Assembly (NCBI GenBank): GCA_009839745.1 | Contig: VXPE01000124.1 | Coordinates: 1 to 57,642, forward strand | Reading direction: 5' to 3' | Source of the DNA: Candidatus Poribacteria bacterium | GTDB lineage: Bacteria; Poribacteria; WGA-4E; WGA-3G | DNA length: 57,642 bases | Shown: positions 9,926-18,010 of the stretch, one piece after another | Position numbering within the stretch: position 1 is the stretch's first letter | Layout of the letters: every line of letters begins with the position of its first letter | Made by a program: the position numbers and the translations under genes | Notes under the pieces: model-generated | The model's input: only the letters and a program-made list of their open reading frames with translations | The model's database searches: none | Told to the model about the DNA's origin: nothing

Positions 9926-9930
9926 TTAAC

Positions 9931-9959
9931 TTGACTTCTGTCAATCCGTATGTTAGGAT
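9931..9959 (+). promoter_or_regulatory. Sigma-70-type promoter for acyl-CoA ligase
   Basis: TTGACT (9931-9936), 17-base spacer, TAGGAT (9954-9959). A leader of about 57 bases leads to the ATG at 10024. Downstream, 9964-9990 holds ATCGGGATTCGGGGATCCCTCC, whose words recur at 54716-54740. Confidence 0.55.
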
Positions 9960-10023
9960 AGCCATCGGGATTCGGGGATCCCTCCTATAAGAAATTTGCG
10001 AGGTAAACAGGAGAAGCAATCTT

Positions 10024-11802
10024 ATGACACTCATATCTCTGTTAGAACACTCAATCCAACACTATGGCAGTAAACCCGCATTGGCGCATAAACCGAAAGG
10101 TGGCACCTATCAAGACATCTCTTATGCTAAATTTGGCGAATCGGTGGACGCTTTCCGTAAAGGGTTAAACGCTTTAGGGGTGCAAAAGGAGGATCGGGTC
10201 GCACTTCTCTCTGAGAACCGTCCCGAATGGGCAATCACGGATTTTGGTAGCCTCAAAGCCGGTGCGGTAACCGTGCCGATGTTCTCAACGCTGACTGCGG
10301 CACAGGTCGGTTATATTCTAAAAGATTCCGGATCAAAAATTATCTGCGTCTCCACGAGCCGGCAGTTGGAGAAGGTAACCGCTATCCGGGATGAAGTGCC
10401 GACACTTGAGCAGATAATTGTCTTTGACCCGATTGAAGGTGAACTCCCTGAAGGTGTTATCCAATTTGAGGAAGTCTGCGAACTGGACGGACAGGCAACA
10501 GATGCCGACGTGAGCGAAAATGACATCGCAACGATTATCTATACTTCAGGAACAACAGGAGACCCGAAGGGGGTCATGCTAACACATGCGAATTTCATTT
10601 CAAATTTACAGGCGTGTAAATCGCTGATTGAGGTCAGTGATGCAGACGTGTTGCTGTCGTTCCTACCGCTATCACACGTATTTGAGCGGCTCGGCGGGCA
10701 TTATGTGCCATTGTCCTCAGGTGCGAAGGTGGCTTACGCCGAGAGCACGTTCACGGTCGCCCAGAATATGCGGGAGGTTGCCCCGACAGTGATGCTCAGT
10801 GTGCCGAGACTCTATGAAACCATGCATGACAGAATCCTGCGTGCCGTGCAGGAAGGCTCATCGCTCAAACAAAAGATTTTTCATTGGGGTGTCTCCGTGG
10901 GTTCATCCGTCAGTTCAGCGATTCAAAAGGGAAAAAAGCCGTCTGCAATTTTGCAATTACAACAGAACATTGCGGACAAACTGGTTTTCGCGAAATTGAA
11001 GGCGGCAACGGGGGGGCGGCTACGCTTCTTCGTCTCAGGTGGCGCGGCGTTACCACAATCGATCGCCGAGTTTTTCCACGCGGCGGGCATATTGATTTTG
11101 GAAGGATACGGTTTAACGGAGACATCGCCTGTCATTAGTATGAACCATCCCGCACAATGGAAGTTTGGAACGGTTGGTGTGCCTGCCCCCGGTGTAGAGG
11201 TGCACATCGCTGAAGATGGTGAGATTCTCACCCGCGGTCCACACGTCATGAAAGGGTATTTCAATAACGAAGCCGCGACAGCAGAGGTTATCGACGAAGA
11301 GGGGTGGTTTTACACGGGCGACATCGGTCTCATTGATGAGGACGGGTTCGTTAAGATTACCGATCGGAAGAAGAATATTATTGTGCTTTCCAACGGTAAG
11401 AACGTCGCCCCACAACCGATAGAGAGTGAATTGGTGCAAAGTCCGTTTATTGACCAGATTATGCTGGTCGGCAACGAACGTAAAAATCTCGCGGCACTGA
11501 TTGTTCCGAATTTCGACGCACTTAAGGCGTGGGCAGCGGAGAATAACGTTGCAACGGAACGGACGGACGGGGAAACCCCGCCCCTACATGAGACGCGGGA
11601 GGTCCAACAACTCATTCAAGGTGAAATCCGAAGTCGGTTGACCGATTTCTCGGACTTTGAACAGGTGCGACGGTTTAAACTCCTTGAAAAGGAGTTCTCA
11701 CAAGAAGCGGATGAGATGACACCGACGCTGAAGTTGAAGCGGAACGTTATTATGGAGCGATACGGGGATGCGATTGCGGAGATGTATCCTGAGGACGCTT
11801 AA
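10024..11802 (+). CDS. Long-chain acyl-CoA synthetase (AMP-forming)
   Basis: Activates fatty acids to acyl-CoA through an acyl-adenylate. 592 residues, a usual length for bacterial FadD/FAA-type ligases. AMP-binding P-loop YTSGTTGDPKG (173-183), GYGLTETSP (A5), YTGDIG (A7), and ITDRKKNIIVLSNGKNVAPQ with the hinge and the catalytic lysine region. RBS AGGAGAAG. At about residues 514-525 a short insertion (TDGETPPLH) is encoded by the palindrome CGGGGAAACCCCGCCCCTAC, a DNA repeat also found in other genes here. It lies monocistronically between a divergent promoter and a convergent remnant. Confidence 0.93.
   Translation: MTLISLLEHSIQHYGSKPALAHKPKGGTYQDISYAKFGESVDAFRKGLNALGVQKEDRVALLSENRPEWAITDFGSLKAGAVTVPMFSTLTAAQVGYILKDSGSKIICVSTSRQLEKVTAIRDEVPTLEQIIVFDPIEGELPEGVIQFEEVCELDGQATDADVSENDIATIIYTSGTTGDPKGVMLTHANFISNLQACKSLIEVSDADVLLSFLPLSHVFERLGGHYVPLSSGAKVAYAESTFTVAQNMREVAPTVMLSVPRLYETMHDRILRAVQEGSSLKQKIFHWGVSVGSSVSSAIQKGKKPSAILQLQQNIADKLVFAKLKAATGGRLRFFVSGGAALPQSIAEFFHAAGILILEGYGLTETSPVISMNHPAQWKFGTVGVPAPGVEVHIAEDGEILTRGPHVMKGYFNNEAATAEVIDEEGWFYTGDIGLIDEDGFVKITDRKKNIIVLSNGKNVAPQPIESELVQSPFIDQIMLVGNERKNLAALIVPNFDALKAWAAENNVATERTDGETPPLHETREVQQLIQGEIRSRLTDFSDFEQVRRFKLLEKEFSQEADEMTPTLKLKRNVIMERYGDAIAEMYPEDA
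11568..11587. repeat. In-frame GC palindrome in acyl-CoA ligase
   Basis: CGGGGAAACCCCG followed by CCCCTAC. The same architecture (arm, short loop, arm, CCCCTAC) is found inside the subtilase gene (15698-15720) and inside mutL (29564-29587). Confidence 0.7.
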
Positions 11803-11930
11803 TCTACATCTATCTCCTGACTGCCATCCGGATGACCGATTACGCTGTGGTCGCCAGACTTAATCACCAGGTATGCTCTTATGCCCCTCTGCTTCATAGT
11901 GTTGGACCATAGCCTCCAATGCTTTTAGTC
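11799..11930 (-). pseudogene. Small decayed coding remnant
   Basis: On the minus strand one frame reads LKALEAMVQHYEAEG and, one base shifted, GIRAYLVIKSGDHSVIGH and PDGSQEIDVD, stopping at 11799. Both pieces look protein-like and join smoothly if a single frameshift near 11885 is assumed. The second piece can also be opened at an ATG (11897) as a 32-residue frame. I do not recognise the family. The end overlaps the acyl-CoA ligase stop by four bases in convergent orientation. Confidence 0.3.
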
Positions 11931-12188
11931 CTTTCGCCTTAGATTCAGATCACCGACATTTTCAAAAGATACATCGGGACTTTCATCTTCGGGCAGTAGC
12001 TGCCGGGTGTTATTCACAGTATCGGGTCCTGCGGTGGATGAGTCTCGCGGTGTTTCCGGGGTGGCATCAGATGTTGACGGCGGTTTCGGCAGACTTTCTA
12101 CAAAGTTTTTCGTTTCCCACTGGACATAAACGACCCCCACACCTATCAACAGTAGAAAGACTATAGAGATAAAAGCAAAAGTTCTCAT
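11925..12188 (-). CDS. Small single-pass membrane protein, unknown function
   Basis: 87 residues from the ATG at 12188: one N-terminal hydrophobic segment (FAFISIVFLLLIGVGVVYVQ) and a hydrophilic, Pro/Ser/Thr/Asp-rich tail without recognisable domain, likely outside the membrane or periplasmic. An ATG four codons upstream (12200) is possible, but GGAG lies 7 bases before 12188 and within those codons, favouring the later start. No family is recognised. Codon pattern and spacing suggest a real gene, but it is short. Confidence 0.55.
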   Translation of the reverse strand: MRTFAFISIVFLLLIGVGVVYVQWETKNFVESLPKPPSTSDATPETPRDSSTAGPDTVNNTRQLLPEDESPDVSFENVGDLNLRRKD

Positions 12189-12390
12189 TGGAAACTCCAT
12201 TTTGTCGTGAGTTCAGGAGAGTAGCCTCCTGAATTAAGTCTATTAAGCAAATTTCATGCCAATTCGATGAAAAATGGTATTTTCTCAGCGAAAATTGCTA
12301 ACATTGCAAAAATCTTTTCACGATAGAATGCTTCTAAACCCTTATATCCACAGGGTTTATCAACTGCTGCCTATAACTTCCAAATTTCAA

Positions 12391-12499
12391 TTTATAGTAA
12401 AACCCGTAATTACCTTTACACTTTTTTGCATCGGCGAGGTTAGGAAACCTCGCCTACCGGGGGCAGAAGTGTAAACTTATTTTCAAAATCTACTATAAA
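12391..12499. mobile_element. 109-bp MITE-like inverted-repeat element
   Basis: Outer ends TTTATAGTA and TACTATAAA are exact inverse copies. Exactly 15 bases further in on each side stands TTTACACTT / AAGTGTAAA, so the terminal repeats are about 33 bases with a diverged middle. The centre holds the perfect hairpin GCGAGGTTAGGAAACCTCGC (12434-12453) followed by CTACCGGGGG. No coding capacity. A related central hairpin occurs at 28181-28200. No clear target duplication was identified by eye. Confidence 0.6.
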
Positions 12500-12553
12500 A
12501 GTTTGTTTTGCGGAAAAAAGCAGATGCCCTCGGGCCCTTCAGGTTATCGTCTG

Positions 12554-12592
12554 GACGCAAAAATTGCGTCACGACACGCAAAAATTGCGTCA
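12554..12592. repeat. Two tandem hairpins
   Basis: GACGCAAAAATTGCGTC (12554-12570) and ACGCAAAAATTGCGT (12576-12590) are two near-identical palindromes six bases apart, in the noncoding stretch 12200-12661. No T-run follows them, so they do not look like intrinsic terminators. The rest of that stretch shows only the MITE-like element and AT-rich sequence. Confidence 0.5.
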
Positions 12593-12661
12593 CTCGGGAC
12601 CCCAATAGTTTGGCGCGCGTCTTTTCTCGTAAAAAACAGAGTGCAAATCCTTGGGGCAAAC

Positions 12662-13672
12662 TCATGGCACTGTGGGTGCCATTACCGCAAGCCCGTGCTT
12701 GATGATCTCAATTGTGGCAGGGGTTTCGCACATCGGCTCGCCATCGGCATACAGCAGCATGGGGGTATCCGTCTCAATTGTTAAAGTGCGGGTCTGGTGC
12801 ATGGATACGGCAGGATGTGAAACGTGTCCCCCCCAGAAAAGTGTCACCAGTAGCCGTAACACCGTTAGAGAGGACACTGGACGGATAATACAAACATCGA
12901 AAAGTCCATCGTCGATGCGAGCCTTCGGCACAATCTGAAACCCACCCCCGTATCGATTTGTGATGCCGGTCGCAGCGAGGAGGAGGGGTCCCTCATGGAC
13001 ACCAAAATCGCCTTCAAGACGGACGAACGGCGGGTCGTAATAGAAAAGCGTCTCTACGGCTGCGTAAGCATAGGAGGCAGTGCCTGCAAACAGCGGTGTG
13101 CCCTTCGCCGCCCGACGACTCACCTCCGTATCGTAACCGCAAGTGGCGATGGTAATGAAGTAGTTTTTAATTTTTCCTTGCGGTTCGGTCGGTGAGGTTT
13201 GGACATTGAAGCACCTTTCCGTAGATCCTCCCTCCATTTCATTACGGGCTACATCATCTGGATTAACAGTTGACTGCTGGTTGCTATTCTGGTAGCAACA
13301 TCCTAAATCCACACGGATAGGTGTGCCAGATAAGAGGGTTGCGATTGCGACTTCCGGTTTCAGCGGCACACCTATCGCAGCTGCAAAATCGTTGCCACGA
13401 CCACACGGGAGCACACCCAAGGTTACATCGGGAACGGTTGCAATACCATTGACGACTTCGTGGAGTGTTCCATCACCTCCGCACGCAATTACGGATCGGA
13501 TGCCATCGGAGACGGCTTCTTGTGCGAAACGCTTGGCATCGCCGGATGCCGAAGTGAAGGTCAATTGTCCCTGAGCACCAGATTCAGTGAGCGCAGTATA
13601 CGCCTGTTCAGCAATGCTTTTCGCGTGTCCTTTACCTGAAATGGGGTTTGCAATGAGAATAAAATTGTTCAT
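12662..13672 (-). CDS. Diacylglycerol kinase-type lipid kinase (YegS/DgkB family)
   Basis: Phosphorylates a lipid alcohol (diacylglycerol or similar) at the membrane. 336 residues: the N-terminus NFILIANPISGKG and CGGDGTLHEVVNG are the nucleotide-binding motifs; GVLPCGRGNDFAAAIG and a C-terminal beta domain (LYADGEPM) follow. About 30-40 residues longer than usual. The excess lies between about residues 140 and 180, where the reading frame crosses a complete copy of the interspersed repeat (13164-13251) and reads ARNEMEGGSTERCFN and PTEPQGKIKNYF. The ATG overlaps the subtilase stop (ATGA), so the two are coupled. Confidence 0.85.
   Translation of the reverse strand: MNNFILIANPISGKGHAKSIAEQAYTALTESGAQGQLTFTSASGDAKRFAQEAVSDGIRSVIACGGDGTLHEVVNGIATVPDVTLGVLPCGRGNDFAAAIGVPLKPEVAIATLLSGTPIRVDLGCCYQNSNQQSTVNPDDVARNEMEGGSTERCFNVQTSPTEPQGKIKNYFITIATCGYDTEVSRRAAKGTPLFAGTASYAYAAVETLFYYDPPFVRLEGDFGVHEGPLLLAATGITNRYGGGFQIVPKARIDDGLFDVCIIRPVSSLTVLRLLVTLFWGGHVSHPAVSMHQTRTLTIETDTPMLLYADGEPMCETPATIEIIKHGLAVMAPTVP
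13164..13251 (-). repeat. Full-length repeat inserted in frame in the lipid kinase gene
   Basis: Minus strand: GTAGCCCGTAATGAAATGGA, GGATCTACGGAAAGG, CCGAACCGCAAGGAAAAATT, AAAAA. About 88 bases with high similarity to the copy at 7832-7914. The kinase frame stays open through it and enters and leaves in register. Confidence 0.85.
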
Positions 13673-16600
13673 TTTATGACTGCGATTTTGCCTATCCTTT
13701 TTTCGGTCTCAAATTCAAGAACATAGATATAGATACCGGTTGATACGTCTGCGGTGTTGTTGCTCGTAAGCCACCATTCCTTGCGGTTGTGATCCTGATC
13801 GGTCACATCCAATGTTTCAAGCAACTCACCGCCTGCAGTAAAAAGTTGGATGCGGGTGCCGATAGGCAACCTATCGAAAGTGATTGCCCCTTTGTCAGCG
13901 ATGTTAGGACGAACCGGATTTGGATAGACCCGCACCTGCGTCAAGTCAGACACTGCCATTCCGATAACATCGAGGGGTATTTCAAGCGGTTGTGTAGAAG
14001 CACGGATAGGATTCTCATCAATATCGACCACATTGGAGACGGTAATCTCATATTGGTCTGTCGTATCAGTGAGCGATTGCCCGAAGTGCTCAAGCAGATT
14101 GCCTGTATCAAACGCCAAGAGTGCGCGCCGCCCCATCCTGTCGCGGATAGCGGACACCGGACTCACCCCACCAATCCGCTCAGCGGCGCGTAAGACATAG
14201 CGGTTCTCGTTCCCAATCCCGGGATCCATCCGTCGGTCAAAGGTGACGATGACCCAGAAATTTCCACTCGTAGACACCCCATTGGGTATCTGAATTTCAG
14301 ATTCTGGAAACCGAGTTGGATGTCCATCCCCTCCTGGACGGTGATAGGTCGCCCCAATCAGCTGCGGGGGTTCCCGCGGTGTCGCAGAAACAGGTTCGGT
14401 GCGTTCCGTTTCATTCCCGTTTTCGTCTTTCGTTGTGATAGCGTACCAGTAGGTATTATCCTTCGTAACCCGCCTATCGAGAAACCTCGTGACGGTGAGG
14501 TTTTCTGACACCTTTTCATAAGCGTTAGTGGCGGGTCCTTCCCTTTTTTCCCCTTGTGCACGGTAGACAGTAAAGGAGCGCGTCTGACCTGTCTGCTCCG
14601 TATCCGTTTCGTCGTTCTCCTCGGCATCCCATGTAACGTGAACCGCTTTCTGTGTCAGCGGTCTTGCTTCAACGTTCCACGGCTTAAGCGTATCAATGGC
14701 ATTCGGGTCGGTTGCGTAGATGGATTCAAAGTGGTAGATACCCTCTTCAAGGTTAACGTAAAATTCATCGAACCCGTTTTGGTTGAGTTCCGCGGTAAGG
14801 AGCGCGGGGGTTTCCGCCATCTTTCGGTGCCAGAGGGGGACCATCGCCGTTCCATCCCACTGCATCACATAGAGATTCGGATAGGTCGCGATGACCAACC
14901 GATTGTGACCATCACCTTCCAAGTCCGCGATTGCGAGACTATTCCCGCTTCGTCGGTGCGGTGCAATCGCGACAGTCGCAGGACGCGTCCCTTCCGAAAG
15001 CACGGCGTAGCCGTTTAACGTATGCGTGAAGACAAAAAACTTCCAGATAAGTGGTCCCGAAGGGTTATCCGGTAGCGACAGTAAACCGCCAACAACAAAC
15101 TCAGGTAAACCATCACCCGTGAGATCCCCGGTAGCGAGTTGCGTGATGTCCTCAAGCGGAAGTTGTGTCTGCCATTCAAGGCGGAACGTGTTACGGATAG
15201 AGGTAGACTCATAAACGAAAAGATCCCCTTCGCTATCCGCTGCTATCAGTTCCGTGCTCCCATCGGCATCAAAGTCGTTAATCGCGAAGTTTTGCGCGAA
15301 TACATTAGAACCAGCGGACTCGTTCATCAAAACAGCCCTCTCAAGATATGTGCGTGTCGCAGGGTCGTATTCATAAACAAGGAGTCGGTCATTGTTGTTA
15401 TCCGCCCCGATAATTTCCTTTTGTCCGTCACCATCCAAATCAGCGATCGTGCCACCGGCGAGAAACGGGGTTTCCCAGATGATCTGGTGCGGGTATCCCC
15501 GGGGTGTAAGACTCTCCATAAGAAAGGTTCTTGCATCGTCGGTCGCCAAGACTTCGAGCAAACCGTCGTTATCGGTGTCATCTACTGTCCACGTAACGAA
15601 TTTTTCGAGATTGGAGAGCCCCTCTACGCTCTCAAGGGTATGTGCCAGTTCATACCGCCCGCTTGGAAGCCGTTCATAGACTGCGAGGATAGTGGACGGG
15701 CTGGGTAACCCAGCCCCTACGGTGTCAAGCGTTTCCGAGGACACCGGACTCCCGACGATTTCAAGCTGACCGTCTCTGTCGAAGTCTGCGGTGACGCTGG
15801 CGATGTGGAGGGGTGGGATATTGAGAAATTTTTCAGTGAATCCGCTCGGCGAGATATAGCCAGCGACAACCTCAGTGGTATAAAACGCGCCGCCGTTATC
15901 CTCTCTCGTCTTGAGGTTTGTCGTGTTCTCTGCTTCAACAAAAAACTGGTAAGTTCCGCGCTCTAAACCCAGAAATAGGAATTGTTCTACGCCGAGATCG
16001 GTTGTCTCAATAGGAGCGAAAGGCGCGAGACTCCCCTTTCGCCGATAATAGAGTGTATTCAGGGTGACATCATCTGTTGCCCATGTAAAAATGGTAAGGG
16101 GTCGCTCACCGTAAAGTGTATCCGTTGCGGTAAGGGAAATGATTTGTGGGGGCGTCCGGTCTACACTCAATACGACTTGATCGTGTATCTGTTGTCCATC
16201 CGTGGCGGTTGCCGTTAAACGGACGGTATAAGTCCCTTCTGGGACGGTTGTGGTATCCCAAACAGCCAACGTCTCACCGATTTTTTGGGCGTTGGAAGAT
16301 TGTGTGAAAGGCGTAAATTGGGTTGGAACTGTAGATTCTCCGTAACTGAGCTGCCAAGAACGGAACTTATAGCCACCTGCGGTCCCAACAATATTAATTG
16401 AATCCGCGCCGCCACTATTGGTTTCAGGTGCGAGGATACGTGCTTGTAATACACCGCTTGCGAGGAGTGCGCGTTCGGCATTGACAGTGCCCGCCCCTAC
16501 AAACCTCTCATCCAATGCCTCGCTCTCCTCTTGGTAAACAGGATCGGCGGTGCTAATGAGTATATGTCGCACCTCTTCATGTGTCAGGGCGGGACGTTTG

Positions 16601-17835
16601 GCGAGTAACAACGCCGCAACACCCGCCACGTGTGGCGATGCCATTGAAGTCCCAGTGAGGAGCCGATATTGGTTATGAATCTGCGTGCTGAGAATCACGT
16701 TGCCGGGAGCACCGATGTCCACAGATGCACCAAAATTAGACTGGTAAAACCGTTGCTGATTCTGTTCAGTAGATGCGACAGCGATGACCTTCCGATAGGC
16801 AGCAGGAAAGATCGCGGTAGGCTTCTGCGAATTGCCGGCGGCGGCGACAAGGATTGCATCCCGTGCATACGCGTAATCGATTGCGTCCTGAATAACGAAA
16901 GAGCGACGCTCACTGCCCCAACTCATATTGACGACCCTCGCGCCGTTGTCAACGGCATAGACAATCGCCGCGGCGGAGTCGTCATCCTGCATCCGAGAAC
17001 TCCCACCTATCGAGAGTCCAGCGCGTATTGCCATGAGCGGACAGTCCCAAGCCACCCCGGCGATACCGATCCCGTTATCAGGCATAGCCCCGGCGATACC
17101 CGCGACGTGTGTGCCGTGTCCTTTCTCATCAATCGGCTCGTTATCGCCTTCAAGGTAATCACCCTCTGCTTGCAAATTAGGCGCGTCGGTAAAATCCCAA
17201 CCGTAAACATCATCAATGTAGCCGTTGCCGTCGTCGTCTAACCCGTTTTCAGGCATCTCGCCCGGATTTATCCACGCCTTGGGTGCCAGATCATCGTGTC
17301 TGTAGTCGATGCCGGAATCAATAATGGCGATTACAACGTTCCTGTTGCCTTTTTCGATTGCCCACGCCTGTGGCAGCTTCATCAACGGTAGGCTCCACTG
17401 TTCAGGATACTTCGGATCATTGGGAACGACACCGGTTGCCAGCGTTGGACGGAGGTAATTATACTCGACAGCCTCAACGAGTGGACTCTGTTCGTAAACA
17501 GCCCTGAGATCCTCAAGCGGCGCGTCAGGCGCAAATCGCAACAGATAGATACGCTTTAGGTTAGAATTCAGCGACGGACGCTCGATGTAGGAAAATAACG
17601 GATGTAGGGATTCAACCTTATGCTGGACGTGCAAGATAGAGATTGGCGCGTTCGCCTGCAACCGATCAAGCTCCGATGCCGAATCAGGCGTTAAGCGGAT
17701 GAGCAATTCACCCGGAGTTATGTCGGAAGCGGTGTTCGCGAAGGGCAAGTTCTCCGCTTTCATCTGAGAGAATTCGGAGCAGATTGCCATTATTAAAAGT
17801 AGGAGGGTTATTAACAAAACCTTGCAGTGTTCCAT
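13669..17835 (-). CDS. Large secreted subtilisin-like protease with FG-GAP repeats and T9SS-like C-terminus
   Basis: 1388 residues. Signal peptide (VLLITLLLLIMAICSEFS), propeptide to about 130, then an S8 catalytic domain with Asp173 (AIIDSGID), His240 (GHGTHVAGIAG), Asn335 (AAAGN) and Ser397 (GTSMASPHVAG). An Ig-like region follows, then about 400 residues of FG-GAP/VCBS-type units (DFDRDGQLEIVG, DLDGDGQKEIIG, DLEGDGHNRLVI) as in beta-propellers and Ca-binding repeats, a fibronectin-like part, and an end domain (VRVYPNPVRPN...GGELLETLDV...GIYIYVLE) like Por/T9SS or FlgD-Ig C-terminal sorting domains. Probably extracellular degradation. The gene contains a GC palindrome read in frame (15698-15720). 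Coupled to the lipid kinase. Confidence 0.9.
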   Translation of the reverse strand: MEHCKVLLITLLLLIMAICSEFSQMKAENLPFANTASDITPGELLIRLTPDSASELDRLQANAPISILHVQHKVESLHPLFSYIERPSLNSNLKRIYLLRFAPDAPLEDLRAVYEQSPLVEAVEYNYLRPTLATGVVPNDPKYPEQWSLPLMKLPQAWAIEKGNRNVVIAIIDSGIDYRHDDLAPKAWINPGEMPENGLDDDGNGYIDDVYGWDFTDAPNLQAEGDYLEGDNEPIDEKGHGTHVAGIAGAMPDNGIGIAGVAWDCPLMAIRAGLSIGGSSRMQDDDSAAAIVYAVDNGARVVNMSWGSERRSFVIQDAIDYAYARDAILVAAAGNSQKPTAIFPAAYRKVIAVASTEQNQQRFYQSNFGASVDIGAPGNVILSTQIHNQYRLLTGTSMASPHVAGVAALLLAKRPALTHEEVRHILISTADPVYQEESEALDERFVGAGTVNAERALLASGVLQARILAPETNSGGADSINIVGTAGGYKFRSWQLSYGESTVPTQFTPFTQSSNAQKIGETLAVWDTTTVPEGTYTVRLTATATDGQQIHDQVVLSVDRTPPQIISLTATDTLYGERPLTIFTWATDDVTLNTLYYRRKGSLAPFAPIETTDLGVEQFLFLGLERGTYQFFVEAENTTNLKTREDNGGAFYTTEVVAGYISPSGFTEKFLNIPPLHIASVTADFDRDGQLEIVGSPVSSETLDTVGAGLPSPSTILAVYERLPSGRYELAHTLESVEGLSNLEKFVTWTVDDTDNDGLLEVLATDDARTFLMESLTPRGYPHQIIWETPFLAGGTIADLDGDGQKEIIGADNNNDRLLVYEYDPATRTYLERAVLMNESAGSNVFAQNFAINDFDADGSTELIAADSEGDLFVYESTSIRNTFRLEWQTQLPLEDITQLATGDLTGDGLPEFVVGGLLSLPDNPSGPLIWKFFVFTHTLNGYAVLSEGTRPATVAIAPHRRSGNSLAIADLEGDGHNRLVIATYPNLYVMQWDGTAMVPLWHRKMAETPALLTAELNQNGFDEFYVNLEEGIYHFESIYATDPNAIDTLKPWNVEARPLTQKAVHVTWDAEENDETDTEQTGQTRSFTVYRAQGEKREGPATNAYEKVSENLTVTRFLDRRVTKDNTYWYAITTKDENGNETERTEPVSATPREPPQLIGATYHRPGGDGHPTRFPESEIQIPNGVSTSGNFWVIVTFDRRMDPGIGNENRYVLRAAERIGGVSPVSAIRDRMGRRALLAFDTGNLLEHFGQSLTDTTDQYEITVSNVVDIDENPIRASTQPLEIPLDVIGMAVSDLTQVRVYPNPVRPNIADKGAITFDRLPIGTRIQLFTAGGELLETLDVTDQDHNRKEWWLTSNNTADVSTGIYIYVLEFETEKRIGKIAVIK
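15698..15720. repeat. In-frame GC palindrome in the subtilase gene
   Basis: GGGCTGGGTAACCCAGCCC followed by CTAC; 19-base perfect dyad around TAA-like centre GGTAACC. It is read as part of the peptide DTVGAGLPSPST in a linker of the propeller region. Same architecture as 11568-11587. Confidence 0.7.
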
Positions 17836-17934
17836 AATGAATGGCTATCAATTATCAGTCTTGAGTTAAAAGAGGGATATGAGAGTTTGGACACCTTTTT
17901 ACTCACTACTGCATTATATTAGCATATCATTGAA

Positions 17935-17986
17935 GAAAAAAACAGCAAAAGCCTTGCCATCAGCGAGTGGCTAATGACAAGGCTTT
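17935..17986 (-). terminator. Intrinsic terminator after the binding-protein gene
   Basis: Minus strand: AAAGCCTTG, 21-base loop containing a smaller stem, CAAGGCTTT, then TGCTGTTTTTTT. It lies 25 bases after the stop codon of the LivK-like gene. Confidence 0.75.
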
Positions 17987-18010
17987 GTTTATATTCATCC
18001 AATGATGGGG

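Noticed and set aside
12554-12592. Intrinsic terminator or short CRISPR array from the two tandem hairpins
   Set aside because: No T-run follows, only two units six bases apart, no spacers and no cas genes.
16669-17241. 190-codon plus-strand frame inside the subtilase gene
   Set aside because: Antisense to the highly conserved S8 catalytic domain; its sequence is a shadow of GC-rich codons.
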